Shown here piece by piece: positions 35,740 to 46,949 of a DNA stretch of 64,000 nt (the stretch's first letter is position 1; each line of letters begins with the position of its first letter). The DNA is taken from assembly GCA_036346275.1 (NCBI GenBank), contig CM070728.1, positions 20,608,723-20,672,722 of the forward strand. Direction: 5' to 3'. Under the pieces are notes generated by a model. That model saw only the letters and a list, made by a program, of their open reading frames with translations, was not told where the DNA came from and made no database searches. Position numbers and translations under genes: made by a program. The stretch comes from Otatea glauca. Taxonomy: Eukaryota > Streptophyta > Magnoliopsida > Poales > Poaceae.

Positions 35740-38700
35740 ATGGCGTCGGTGCATCTGTCTGGGCCGCAGGTGGCGTCGGCGGCGGTGGCGAAGCCTTCGT
35801 CGCTGGATGGGCTCCACCTGCCGCCTTCGCTTGCCGTGTCGAGGGGGCGGAGGTTCCAAGGGCTCGTCGTGAGGGCCGCCACGGTTGTGTCGCCCAAGGT
35901 AACAAAATTGCTACCGGTCTGTGCTGCGTGTGGTGCTGGGATTTTATGGTCACAAGGTGCATTTGGTGGTCTGGGTGGGTTTGGTTCGGTGGAGCTTGCT
36001 GATCAGATAAATCTTTGAGCTTTTAGTAAGCCAGAAGTATTTACTGCCCAATGAAACCTCAGAATCGTTATTTAGGAGATTGTGCTGTATTAGTTACTCG
36101 TGAAGGATGTACTGTGTTCAGAAGACCTTCTGCAAGTCTACTAGAAAACACAGAGCCACAGCCTAACTTGTTTTAGAATACCAAATTATAGTACAGAACT
36201 TAATTGATGCATTACGAGCAATCGGTTCTCTCTACATGCTTGAAGTCTCTGTATAGATATAGCTTCCTGCTTGTGTTGTACATATCTTCGTATGAAAAGT
36301 TGAGACCGCTCTGCTGTCCAGGCAATTACTAGTTTACAACACACAACCTTTCAATAGTGTTAACACCTGATGCTCATCTGTCCATATTATTTTGGAATTT
36401 TGTGGGTCGAACACGACTGTTGCTCACTAGTAATTTCATTATGTTTTAATCTATTTAATCTTTTTTCCTATTAAGCTGTTTAAGATTAAAGTTCTGAGCA
36501 TGTAATGTTCAATTCTCTGCTTTTTACCTAAGCGGTTGTATTCATGGACTTTGTGTAATTTGCAGTATACTTCCATCAAACCATTGGGAGACAGGCTACT
36601 TGTGAAGATCAAGACCTCTGAGGATAAAACTACTGGAGGGATATTACTTCCAACATCAGTTCAATCAAAACCGCAAGGAGGGGAAGTTGTTGCAGTTGGT
36701 GAGGGGAGAAGCATAGGCAGCAACAGCATAGAGATCAGTGTTCCAGTATGTACTTTATATTCAACTAAGTTCCTGTAGCGTAGGCTGATATAATTGACAC
36801 ATCTTTAGATGAGCAATTAAAAATTAAAATAAAAAAGAAAGGTGACTAATCAACTAAATGTATTGTTACTGGATTGCCATCCATGGGTAAAAGCAAGATG
36901 AAAAACTTCGCTGCATTGTACGATATTTTCTACTATACTTACTCTTCTTCTCGGATCGATATCACGTTGTTCTAGTCTTGAAGATAATTACTCCCATGGC
37001 ATCATCACCAATCAGATGAATTTATGATGATGTTATTGTCTTATGTGAACTAATTGTGAAATTTGACAATGACAAGTAATATGTAATCTGGTTACAGGTT
37101 GGTGCACAAGTTGTGTACTCTAAATACGCTGGCACAGAGTTGGAATTCAATGAGTCTGCCCATCTCATTTTGAAAGAAGATGACATCATTGGTATTCTTG
37201 ACACTGATGATGTGAAAGATCTGAAGCCACTGAATGACCGTGTTCTCATTAAGGTTTGTTTACCAAAAAATAGTATTGTGACACTTTTTTACCGACTGAG
37301 CGGTTGTTCTATTCCTATTTTGCACAAGATGTTTTTGCAAATCTTTTCCCATTCAGTACATCAACTTCACATTCAAGTTGCATAGGTGATAGGCTACATG
37401 TCTACCAAATAATGTTCATGACTTACATATAAAGTTTTGAAAATTGGCATAGCATCTGTTTCACCACAACAAAGAAGCATAGAATACATCATTTACTCCA
37501 ACATCAGAGCAAGAAAGATACTCCTTAGGCCAAAAGTTCTGTGATGTTCTTTGCACCCATTCAGATTTGTTCGGGTGCCTTGCCAACTCCGTATCATAGA
37601 GTAACTAAACGCTTGCTTGAGAACTCCTTGATTTTGTTCTTTGTTAGAGACTCCAGATTCCAGAGTACTGATATGTTATACTATTTATCTCCTTCCTTTC
37701 TGCTTGAGGGTCTTCAATCCACCACAGTTCCCATTCTGAGCCTATCTTCTTGGCACTTGTCTAACACTTGCACCATGTTCAATCTATAAGGTTATCCGTA
37801 TCTCCTATATGCAATTGCATTGTGGTAGTCGGTCTATCATCTCTTGTTGATAAAAGATGTTCCATCATGGTTTCTCCTTCAAAGATTCAAATTGGACAAC
37901 GGTGGTGCTATATTCTCTGTGTGATTATGCGCTTGAATGGCTGGCCAAGGAGAAACCTGCATTTGAATAATCCACACTAACAAGTGTCCATGCTCGTTCT
38001 TTCTTGTTTGACTCTGAATTTGACATTACATCCTCAAATATCCTTTACTTACAGAGGATTTATTTTCTCCTTTTGTACCAGGTTGCAGGGGCTGAAGAGA
38101 AAACTGCTGGTGGTTTGCTATTGACGCAAGCGACCAAAGAGAAACCTTCTATTGGAACAGTGAGTATTTTTATATATTATACAGCATTGACCGTAATTTA
38201 TTAAATATCTATCGATTACGACTTCTTACAATCCTGCATTATGAAGATAGCAGCTGTACAGCAGTTGCATCCTTTCACACAATTCATCCTTTCTGTGGGG
38301 AGGTTTTAGCTTTTTATGGCGAGCATCAGTGGCACCATTAGCATGTTTAGTAAATCTCGAGAGTAATGCGTACTGAATTTTAATAATGTAATTGTTCATA
38401 CGAGCTTTAAGGAAAGGAGGGAGCTTTTGTGGCATGCCATAAAGGTGAGTTTGTGACTACCAACTTAGGTACAGAACCAGTAGTCAACTTTCAGGAGAAA
38501 AATAACTTAAAAAATGCAGACCTCAATGTGGAAGATGCAACTATTTAGGCGTAACAAAACAGTGAACACATCTCTTGACTGGCTGAGTACGGTTGGCAAC
38601 CACATATACTAAGACCTGAGCTACTGTATTATTGTTAATTTTATTTTGACTTTATTCTGTGAACATGAACAAACAACTGTGTAACATTCATTCTTTCCAC

Positions 38701-39045
38701 ACTCCCTACATGCACTGTATGCATTTTCCATTGGGTGCTACTTGCGTATCTGCAATCCCCTGGATGTGGTAGTGGTATTTATCTTGGTATAACTTATATC
38801 TGGCTTGACGCATTGACTTGCAGCATCGAGCACTAAGGTCAATCTCATTTCTGGGCTGATGTGTTCTGAAATAGGTGATAGCTGTTGGCCCAGGGACATT
38901 GGGCGAGGATGGCAGCAGGAAGCCCTTGTTGATCACTCCCGGAAGCAATGTGATGTACTCCAAGTATGCAGGAAGTGAGTTCAAGGGTCAGGATGGCGAG
39001 TATATTGCTCTCAGGGTATCCGACGTGATGGCTGTTCTTTCCTAA
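35740..39045 (+). CDS. CPN20: Chloroplast co-chaperonin CPN20 (double GroES domain), five exons
   Basis: CPN20 caps the chloroplast Cpn60 chaperonin in the stroma and helps fold Rubisco and other proteins. Exons: 35740-35898, 36566-36745, 37098-37253, 38082-38159 and 38875-39045; all introns are phase 0 with GT/AG borders; 247 residues, close to the usual size. Residues 1 to about 50 form a transit peptide rich in Ser, Ala and Arg (MASVHLSGPQ...RFQGLVVRAA). Domain 1 starts IKPLGDRLLVK (about 57) with mobile loop EDKTTGGILLPTS. Domain 2 starts LKPLNDRVLIK (about 155) with mobile loop EEKTAGGLLLTQA. Both end with the YSKYAG block and an acidic/hydrophobic tail; the protein ends VSDVMAVLS. The third intron lies within domain 2 after DRVLIK. 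A leader intron at about 35625-35684 (T-rich, TTTTTTGCAG end) is possible. The promoter is short because the Pack-type element ends at 35515. Confidence 0.96.
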
Positions 39046-40474
39046 GCATGCCGTGCTACTGTGAAATAGGAATTTTGATATTTAGTCCAAAACTTTGTTG
39101 CATTGCTCTTGCTTAGAACAGGTAAATTGCATCTCGTTCTACTGTGTTTTGGTGGAAATTCTGTCTAATATAAGATGATTGCTTAGAGTTCAGACATGAT
39201 TATGCTGTTCTTCGTGGTTGGTTAATGTTTAAGCTTTTGACCAATTAGTAAGGTTAGGTCTTGCTATTTAAGTTGTGACTGGTGGTCATATCTCTTTTTT
39301 TTTCACTAAGATTGACCAACGACAACAACATATTCTTTGAAAAACACTTGGGAGTTCGGAGTTGCAGTCAAGAGGCGTGCAAGATCGGGTCGGTTGGTGA
39401 AGGATTAACAGATAATGCTAGAGAGCTGGTGAAGATGTGGTTGCACAAAGAAAAAGTGGAATGTTATTTCTGCCTAATTTGTGTCCACATTCAACAAAGC
39501 TATGCCATGGCCTTCTATTCCTTTTTGCCAGCGACAAAGAAATAAAAATAAAAATAGATTTGGTGAAATCGTCAACGCTACGGAGACAAGTCTAACCGGA
39601 GATTGATGCTGTTGCTATCGAAAGCACCGCACCGCACCTGACGGCAAAGTGAATAGCAGGTAAGACCGTAAGAGTCATATTCTCTAGTCCAATCTGACGA
39701 CCTAGCTTTCGAAGTCCCGAGTTTCCGATGGTCATGTTGTAAGACCGGTTCACATGTGAGCTGCATACTCTTGTTTGGTCCATGAAAGGGTTCATCCAGA
39801 AAGTACAACTTGAGAGTTGAGAGATGCATGCATCGAAGGAGAAGGACCAACCGTATATGTACTGGTTCGTGGTTTACATGGCCCGAACTGCATACAGCCC
39901 TACAGTACCAACACAAGCATGGTTCGCCTTATGCTGCTTGATGGCTTGATGTATCACGCGCAGCCCAGTATAACAAGAACAAAGCCTGGCTCTGAATAGC
40001 ACAGTCCAGGAGGATCCATACTCCACACGGGTATCCAGTGTTCTGCCACCCTGATCCCCTTCACGTTCAGTTCGCCGTGATATCTTTCTACCAAGTGCGG
40101 CGATCAATGATGACAACAAGCTGACAGGCCCCGAAGCAGCATAATTCCGTTGCATCTGTCCGACTCACTATTTATATCACGTAGTTTTCTCGAGATGCCA
40201 GGACTTGGCCAGGTCGATGCTGCCCTGCCATGCACGCCGCCGTTGTTGCCATCATCCCAGCGCCTCCCCGCCACCTGGTCAAGCAACCCCGGGCCACATC
40301 CCCGTCAGCGGCGACCAAATCAAAGCCCAAATCACTTGTTTATCCCACCAAATCTTACCGATCCAAAGCCCTCGCGCCGCTTCACTAATTAGCTAGGCCT
40401 ACCGCGCAAGGCCGTAGCCTCCGAGGCTCCGACACGGTCACACACGACACACCTCAACTTAATAATCGCGCGCG
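39046..40474. other. CPN20 3' flank and promoter region of the next gene
   Basis: AT-rich sequence to about 39560 (CPN20 3' UTR and flank), then mixed sequence with no recognisable coding region. The last roughly 300 bases are C-rich and probably promoter. Confidence 0.4.
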
Positions 40475-40480
40475 TATATA
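40475..40480 (+). promoter_or_regulatory. TATA box for the 40530 gene
   Basis: GTATATAGC places a TATA box 50-55 bp upstream of the ATG at 40530, implying a short leader of about 20-25 bases. Confidence 0.6.
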
Positions 40481-40529
40481 GCGTCGTGGAACCCGGGCTC
40501 GGCACGAGCTTTGTCTGTTTGTCCGCGAG

Positions 40530-41698
40530 ATGGCGAGCCTCGGCCACGACGCGCTGTGGGCGAAGCTGTACGAGCTGGAGCTGCAGCTCGCGGCGTACAA
40601 GCTCCTGCGCGCCGCGCGGGGGGAGGAGGACGTGCTCGCGGCCGCGTTCGAGTGCGCGGACGGCGTGCGGGGCAAGCCCGCGGGGGGCACATGCCGCGGC
40701 AGCAAGTACGACGCCTACATGCGCCGGCGAGACGCCAGGCGCATCGCAGCCGCGTCGTCGGCCGAGCCGCAGGCGAAGGGTCAGGGTCATCAGCCCCGGC
40801 CGCGGGGAACGCGCGCCGGTGGTGACAGGCCGAGGTCGCTTACTCTCAAGTGCGCAGCCGCTCGGGATACGCAAGAGGTAGGCACACGCACACGGTTCTT
40901 TCTTCCCATCCGTTTCCCTTCGTGTGTTGGACTTTGTTTGCTTACGCGCGACTTGCCGTTATTCAGGTGAAGACGACGCCGGCCGTGTCCATTCCGACGA
41001 CCCCAAGAAAGGAGAACGGGGCGCTGCCCAGGAGCAGGACGGTGAGCACCGGCGGGGCCGCAGCGGGCGGTACTCCGGCGAGGTCGCACCAGAGGAGGAA
41101 CAGCATCGCCGGCGTCCCCGCCGACTTCGACGACAGCGCCACGCCGAGGCCGTTCCTCAGGCGCGGCAGCGGCACGGGCGGGGCGGCGGTGTCGCGGCTG
41201 CGGACGCCGAGGGTGCACGACCTCCCGCTGAGCGACGTGGCCAGCAGCAGCCCGAAGCAACCACCGCAAGATCACTCCACGCGGGTAGCGCGGCGCCACT
41301 CTCGGTCCGTGTCGGAGCTGCCGTTCCACACGACGGCGGCGATGGATTCCCCGAGATCGGTGGCGGAGCTGCTGCCGCCGCATGCGCGCGCGAGGAGGCG
41401 GTGGGGCAGCCCGGAGAGGCCGCCGCCGGCGATGTTCTCGGCCGCCTGCGACTCGCACAAGGACTTCGCCAAGGGGCTCAGGAAGCTGCTGAGCTTCGTG
41501 AGGAAGAGCAGCAAGAGCGCCGAGCATCAGCATTGCCCGGCGCGTTCCGTCGGCGGCCGCGAACGCGACTCCGGCGGGAAGCCCGTGAAGGGGTGGGCCG
41601 CGGCGGCAGCTTGCTCCCTTCTTGATGGCCCGTTCGATCGTGCAAGCCTGGAGGGGCACCAGTTTCCCATGACACAAGCAGTTGGCCTCTCCGGATGA
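40530..41698 (+). CDS. Unrecognised basic, low-complexity protein, two exons
   Basis: Exon 1 is 40530-40877 and exon 2 is 40967-41698, joined phase 0 across a GT/AG intron of 89 bp; 359 residues. The start ATG follows a well-placed TATA box. Residues 1-70 are helical and partly acidic (ALWAKLYELELQLAAYKLL, then KYDAYMRRRDARRIAA), suggesting a short coiled region. The middle is Ser, Pro, Arg and Thr rich with several RTVS, RRNS and RHSRSVS sites of basic-directed phosphorylation type. The C-terminal part has the conserved-looking block HKDFAKGLRKLLSFVRKSS (about residues 280-300). I do not recognise the family; the YMRRRD and LLSF.RKSS blocks faintly recall plant COP1-interacting protein 7-like proteins, but this is weak. 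GC content is high as in many grass genes. Very long antisense frames across it are by-products of composition. Confidence 0.78.
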
Positions 41699-42580
41699 GG
41701 TGTGACAGGCAGCACCAAATAAACCGTGACACGCCATGAGAGACGCCTTGATCAATGGCCATGTTTTTTTCTTTATGCTGCTGGTTGGAGAAATTTACGG
41801 AGCCTATATGCCGGAATTAGTGTTCATCGTTGAGGTTTGAGAAGCGGCTAGCCTTGTTCAGTAATTGGTGTTTGTTGCATCTGATTAGAGAGGATTTTTG
41901 TGGCTTTGCATTGCACTCTACGAATTAATTTGTACATACCATTATGTCCTTAATAATATTGATCCTTTGGAGTTCTTCTCTCCTTGCATAGCAAGAATTG
42001 AACCATCAAATCGACAAATGTGATCCAGCGTTTTGGCTGCTGTTGATGTGGATTTTTCAGTTGCATGGTACATGGTAATCGAACATGGGGTGCTCTTTTC
42101 CTTTTTGTACACTTGTAGAGTGCATCAGTACGTATACTCGTTTTCAGTATGCTTGCAAAATGGGGCATCTTACTAGCAAAAACTGGCATGAAGAGGTGAA
42201 AAAACACACCGCTCGGTGTTGTACATTATTGTTAGCGATCTCCACCGCCGCTAGAGTGGCACGCATTTAAATTTGGACGGTGCTTTTTTTTGTGTTACAC
42301 GGCCTTAGATTAATTCAGAGACAGTGCATATGTTGCCGTATCGAGAGGGACCAGGCCGTGACCAGCATCAGTACGTCCGTCCAGGACGCAGAAACATGCG
42401 AGGCAACGGCTCCTCATCGAGCTTGATCAATCCAGAAGAATGCTAGACGAGCAATTCAACTGCCCAAGAAACGATCACCGTTTACAAGTGGAGAGCTGGT
42501 GAAAAGCATGTTCATAACTAGCAGAATCAAGTCAAGGCAAGTTCTGCTGTCCATATTCTATAGAAGTCGCAGTAGTATTG
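41699..42580. other. 3' flank and intergenic, no supported gene
   Basis: The first roughly 260 bp are probably 3' UTR and flank (TAATAATATTG near 41950). The rest shows no recognisable feature. Confidence 0.4.
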
Positions 42581-42583
42581 TAA

Positions 42584-42982
42584 GGGCCTGTTTGGGATCA
42601 AGCAATTTGAAAAAATGTTTTTGATTCTTTGGGTCAGTAAAGCAATTAGTGGTGACGGCTGTGGCTTTTCTTGTTATGCCGTTTGGTAAACTGGCTGCTG
42701 CAGCTGTAGCTTTTGGGGGGCAACCGAGCGGGAAGTCAGTAACCTAGCGAAGCACAGCGGCGGACGAGTGGAGAGGTGACATGGAGGTGGTGAGGCAAGG
42801 TGGCGGAGGTCGGGGAGGCGGAGTGAGCGAGATGGGAGACGGTCAAGCGAAGCCACAACTGAAAAGCTCCTCCTCAGCGGCTGCAGCTTTTGGGGTGCTT
42901 CTGCTGTGACTTAGCTTCCCAGCTGCAAATGTTTGAGGGAGCTTTTGGTCCAAAGCTGAAGCACAACCTCCCAAACAGGGCC
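42584..42982. mobile_element. Tourist-type (PIF/Harbinger) MITE
   Basis: The left end GGGCCTGTTTGGG and the right end CCCAAACAGGGCC are inverted with one mismatch, and TAA is duplicated on both sides (42581-42583 and 42983-42985). The 3-bp TAA duplication is typical of PIF/Harbinger MITEs. Length is 399 bp. The interior has paired GCTGCAGCTGTAGCTTTTGGGG-like blocks near both ends and no coding capacity. Confidence 0.8.
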
Positions 42983-42985
42983 TAA

Positions 42986-43317
42986 GTTAGTGTATTAGCT
43001 ACCTGTTCAAAGGACTACTACCTCATGCTAAGCTAAAAAGGCACAAATCTTACCTTCGTGTTCCTAATCTTATTTCTATATAAAACTTGAGTGCAAAATA
43101 TGCCATAGGAGAGTGCCGTATCACCGTATTAATTTCTCCATGCCATCAGATTTTCCATCCCATGAATACAAATATATCTAATAATGACATGCAAAATATT
43201 GATACAGTCTGGGTTCTAGAATACTCCATAAACTTCTAAGTAATAGCACTCCTACTACTTTGATTAAACATGGAGGAATCAGGTTTAGACCTATATTAGA
43301 CAAAAAAAAATATTTAA
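42986..43317. other. Intergenic, no supported feature
   Basis: AT-rich sequence with nothing recognisable. Confidence 0.35.
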
Positions 43318-43551
43318 ACAGTGCTCGCATGCATGGAGAGCAATTCTTAAGGGACGGGAAGCTCTCGATTTGGGGCTTGTTTGGCGGATTGGTGATGGAA
43401 CTATGACGAACATCTGGAACTATATCTATATAAATCTCTATTATCGGGATGTACGGCGCAATGCTCGTCATCCCGCCACGTCGCGCTTTTCGCTGTACAG
43501 TTCCGAGCTATATAGACTTATATATTTATTACCCATCACACTTCACAAACA

Positions 43552-43634
43552 GTGCTTTAACTCAGTTGGCAAATGGCTTGTCCTGCGTGCATCATGTCTC
43601 GGGTTCAAATCCCGTGGAAAGCTGGTTTTTTTTT
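43552..43634 (+). other. tRNA-like Pol III core, unit 1
   Basis: A-box-like TAACTCAGTTGG (43558-43569) and B-box GGTTCAAATCC (43602-43612) are spaced as in a tRNA gene and followed by nine T (43626-43634), a Pol III terminator. The T-arm pairs (CGGG/CCCG) but D- and acceptor stems do not pair well, so it is a tRNA-derived relic, not a called tRNA. Confidence 0.55.
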
Positions 43635-44332
43635 GAAATTTTTGCATCGATTTCGGTGATTTAGTTGAGTTATAAATTTTTGAAATTTTTTTAGGAGGGT
43701 CCTCAGAGCATGCCTAACCTACCATAAAAAATTTGGATCATGATCAAACTTGTGTGATTTTTAAAAATTCAGGCAGTGCTACTAATGCATTTAAAGCAAC
43801 TTCGCTTATTTAATTGAGCTACCGAATTTGCAAATTCTTGGAAATTTTTGAGAAGTGTCTTGAGAACATGCCTACGCTACCGTAAAAATTTCATATCATA
43901 ATCAAACTTTTGTGATTTTTAGAAAATCTAACAATGCTACTAACGCACTTAAAGCAACTTTGCTAATTTAATTGAGCTACTAAATTTGTAAATTCTTAAA
44001 AATTTGTGAGAAGGGTCCTGAGTGCATACCTAAGCTACCATAAAAAAAATTGGAGCAAGATCAAACTTTTGCGATTTTTAATTTTTTTGATAATTTGGTT
44101 TTCTTTTTTATTTGAGGTATTTCCGAAAAAGATTTCATTTCTCTATTAGAATCTCAGTCTGTCTCAGCAAATTCCTTCTGCCCACTGCAATGTGTGGGCC
44201 CACTGCGCATCTAGTCATTATTATTCTCGGAGAGGTACGGCCGGCTTCGCCGCCGCGCGCCCTGTTTTACTATAATTTCTACAGTGACTACCTACGTAGC
44301 CCATATATTTATTGCCTATTTCATTTCACATG

Positions 44333-44415
44333 CACCGCTTAGCTCAGTTGGCTGAAGCCTTGCCATGCGCGCGCGAGGTCTCAGGTTCAAATCCCGTGAG
44401 AGCCGATTTTTTTTT
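44333..44415 (+). other. tRNA-like Pol III core, unit 2
   Basis: A-box TAGCTCAGTTGG (44340-44351) fits the consensus exactly. The B-box GGTTCAAATCC (44384-44394) and nine T (44407-44415) follow. An anticodon-type stem CTTGC/GCGAG can form but with a 9-base loop, and acceptor pairing is poor. Probably a tRNA-derived relic that could still attract Pol III. Confidence 0.55.
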
Positions 44416-45358
44416 CAATTTTTTGCGCCGACTTTGCTTATTTAATTGATTTGTAAATCATGTTTCAATTTTTTGAGAATGGTCTTGAGAGCATGCCTAA
44501 CCTACCATAAAAAAATCAAATCATGATTAGACTTGTGCGATTTTTAAAAATCCTGACAATGATGCTAATGCATTTAGAGCAACTTCGCTGATTTAATTGA
44601 GCTACTAAATTTGCAGATTCTTGAAATTTTTTGAGAAGGTCCTGAGACCATGCCTACGCTATCGTAGAGATTTCAAATCATGATCAAACTTTTGCTATTT
44701 TTAAAAATTCTGACAATGTTACTGAAGCACTTAAAGCAACTTCACTTATTTAATTGAGCTACTAAATTTTTAAATTCTTTAGAATTTGTGAGAAGGATTC
44801 TGAGAGCATGCCTAAGCTACTATAAAAAAATCGGATCATGATCAAACTTCTGCAATTTTTAAAAATCTTGACGTTTTTGTTTCATTTTTCCTATAGGTTT
44901 TGCCGAAAAAAGATTTTCTTTCTATGTTAGAACCTCTGCCTGTCTCGGCAATTCCTTCCGCCCGCAACAAGTGCAGACCCGTTGCGCATCTAGTATTATT
45001 GGATTCCGGAGTCATCGGATCATAAGCCCATGCGGAGAAAACCGGGAGCGATAGCTATCAATGTTAATGAGCTAATGTCGACGAATGGTAAAACATTGGA
45101 AGATAGTCTTTTACTGCCAGATGCCCTAGCTGCCAGCCGTATCCCCTGGGCAAGAATGACAGTGATATATAGGCATTGGTTAGGTGAGAGGCATGGTATT
45201 TATTCTGTCCACTCAGCATATCTATTGCTGGCCAGCAAGCGAAAGGAAGCAGGAACAATACAGAAAAATACAAAAAAGAGAGTAGCCTCGACGTGCAATA
45301 TACTGAAAACCCTACCTGGAAGAAGCCGTGGAGTATCAAAATTCCGCCAACTTGCTTA

Positions 45359-45589
45359 GGGCCTGTTTATTTTTGTTTTAGATTCTCTAAAAGCCGATTC
45401 TGGATCGTGACTGTAGAGAAACTGATTCTTCAAAAGCTGGAATCCAAAAGCACATATGAAGTGGATTGTGAATTCTAGTATATATAGGTGGATTGGATTG
45501 TGAGAATCGATTCCTAAAATCGAGTTGTTTGTTTTTTTATTTTGCTTTTGAGGCCAGAATCTAGAATCTAAAGCAAAAACAAAAAGGCC
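45359..45589. mobile_element. MITE with GGCCTGTTTATTTTTG ends
   Basis: The left end GGCCTGTTTATTTTTGTTTT and the reverse complement of the right end GGCCTTTTTGTTTTTGCTTT are inverted and both continue with AGATTCT. The length is about 231 bp. It truncates the LINE remnant. No clear target duplication is seen. Confidence 0.65.
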
Positions 45590-45946
45590 AAAGTGGTTCT
45601 AGATTTTCTACAACTGATTTTCATAGTAGCTTTGAAGAAGTGCAGTGCAACGAGAATGGTTTTTTCACATGTATATATGGGTATACATCCTATCACCACC
45701 ATCAAATATGTCCCGAGATTGATATAAACTTTCAAAATTCAAACCATTATCCCATCCTCTAGTTTTTGCAATACCCCCTTGCATAAATCTTAAGGCACTT
45801 CGAACGGGTTAAAATAGTACATGCACCCAGACGTACATGTGGTTTTGTATTTTCGGTAGTGCAACGCTAAATGACCATAGTTCTACTATTTTCAACATCT
45901 TCTCCTGATTTTCGGGAGTAAATGATTAGTCATTGATAATGCATCC
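45590..45946. other. Intergenic, no supported feature
   Basis: AT-rich sequence without recognisable structure. Confidence 0.35.
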
Positions 45947-46382
45947 GGCCCTGTTTGGATCGCACGAATTTCTTTTGGTTTCTGTAAAATTCCAGTCAAA
46001 TTCATACAATCCGAAGGGAGACTTATTCTCCTCAGTCCTGTGCGCCGTCCGATCCGATTCGGCCCGCATCTTGAGGACCATCCCATCCAGCGTAGGGGCA
46101 CGTGTAGGCATTTGGCTTTTTCTGCCCTTTCCCAACCCCCGTGTTCCCCTCCATATATACATGAGATCGTCGAGGTCGTCGAGCTCGAAGCCTCGCCGTC
46201 GCCGCCGAGGTCCTTCTGCTCCAAGTCGCGGCGCCTCAGCGCCACCGCAGGTGCACTACCCTCCTCCCCCTTGGCCTCCCTCTCTCGCCCCCTTCCGTTC
46301 GTCTCCCTCCCTGCCTCCTCCAGGACCACCGGCCTCTCGATCACCCGATTCGAGGGTTTGGGCGCAAGCTTCCAAACGGACC
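45947..46382. mobile_element. Pack-MITE-like element with a GC-rich exon-like core
   Basis: The left end GGCCCTGTTTGGATCG and the right end (reverse complement GGTCCGTTTGGAAGC) are short inverted repeats of the grass MITE type. The core (46040-46340) is GC-rich and looks like a first exon: CATATATAC is followed by ATGAGATCG, an Arg/Ser/Pro-rich frame and a possible donor CAG/GTGCAC at about 46250. Another frame encodes a Ser/Arg-rich, transit-peptide-like segment. The donor gene is not identified. Confidence 0.4.
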
Positions 46383-46949
46383 AGAATACGTGATCGCCTG
46401 AATAATTAGTATCCGATGGTCAATGCGTCGCAGCGCAATGGCTTGCAAGCTGACCGAAAAGGATCGATCACGCTATGTTTCCCGAAATTGCTGCGCCTTT
46501 CGTTGCTCCGATTCAATCGGCCTTTGTCGCTTTTGGCTGTTCCTTCCGTGTTTCAGTCCAGTGGATCCGACTAGACTCCCCAACGGCATTTAATTGGTTA
46601 CTTTCTTACAAATGCCAAGGCAGCAGAGTCCTCATCTAACATAATAAGAACTCACAATTTTACTTCACCAATATTCAGCAATCACGTTGAATTTTAAAAT
46701 GCTCTTTAAGCGAAGAGTGAAACATTTGAGTCAAATGTACTGCTTGACTTGTTTGCTTTGAGCTTTCATCTCTTCGTTCTCACCTACGCAAGCATCAAGT
46801 CCTGCAAATCTTGCTTAGGCTTTGCTCGCTCAATTATGCCTTTAACGCATTATGACATGTTTTTTTTTGCCTATTGTTTATTCTTCTTCAGGGTCGGAAA
46901 GATGCTGAAAAATAAACGAGAAGATGGTTGCACAAGAGAGAAGTGAACA
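46383..46949. other. Intergenic, no supported feature
   Basis: No coding or repeat structure is recognised. Confidence 0.35.

Larger units (their letters stand above)
43435..44993 (+). mobile_element. Tandem dimer of 780-bp units with tRNA-like cores and Helitron-like ends, inserted in the LINE
   Basis: Two diverged head-to-tail units lie at 43435-44214 (780 bp) and 44215-44993 (779 bp). Each has a GC-rich start with GTACGGC, a TATATTTATT stretch, a tRNA-like core with a T9 run, and three 158-bp AT-rich subrepeats (CATGCCTAAC blocks at 43709, 43867, 44025 and 44492, 44649, 44807). Each then has a TTTTTCTATTAGAAYCTC segment and the end GCGCATCTAG. The insertion starts TC after an A and ends CTAG before a T; unit 1 has a hairpin GCCCAC/GTGGGC (44180-44199) 11 bases before CTAG. 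These are Helitron terminal rules; the assignment is an inference because no Rep/helicase gene is present. Confidence 0.55.
43318..45358 (+). pseudogene. LINE (non-LTR retrotransposon) reverse transcriptase C-terminal remnant, split in two
   Basis: Part one (about 43330-43420) reads W-R-A-I-L-K-G, REALDLGLVWRIGDG and TMTNIWN in a single frame, the typical end of the plant L1-type reverse transcriptase. Part two (about 44996-45358) resumes with WIPESSDHKP, then VNELM, ARMTVIYRHW, the block ERHGIYSVHSAYLLL and finally WKKPWSIKIPP, as in the zf-RVT region that follows in the same proteins. The stretch between (43435-44993) is an insertion. The second part stops where a MITE begins at 45359. Upstream catalytic RT and endonuclease domains are absent. 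Confidence 0.78.

Noticed and set aside
40790..41755. 321-codon antisense open frame over the 40530 gene
   Set aside because: A composition effect of a GC-rich exon; Arg/Ala/His-rich with no domain, whereas the + strand has TATA box, splice sites and codon-consistent exons.
44333..44415. Functional tRNA gene
   Set aside because: Promoter boxes and terminator fit, but acceptor and D stems do not pair and the anticodon loop has nine bases.
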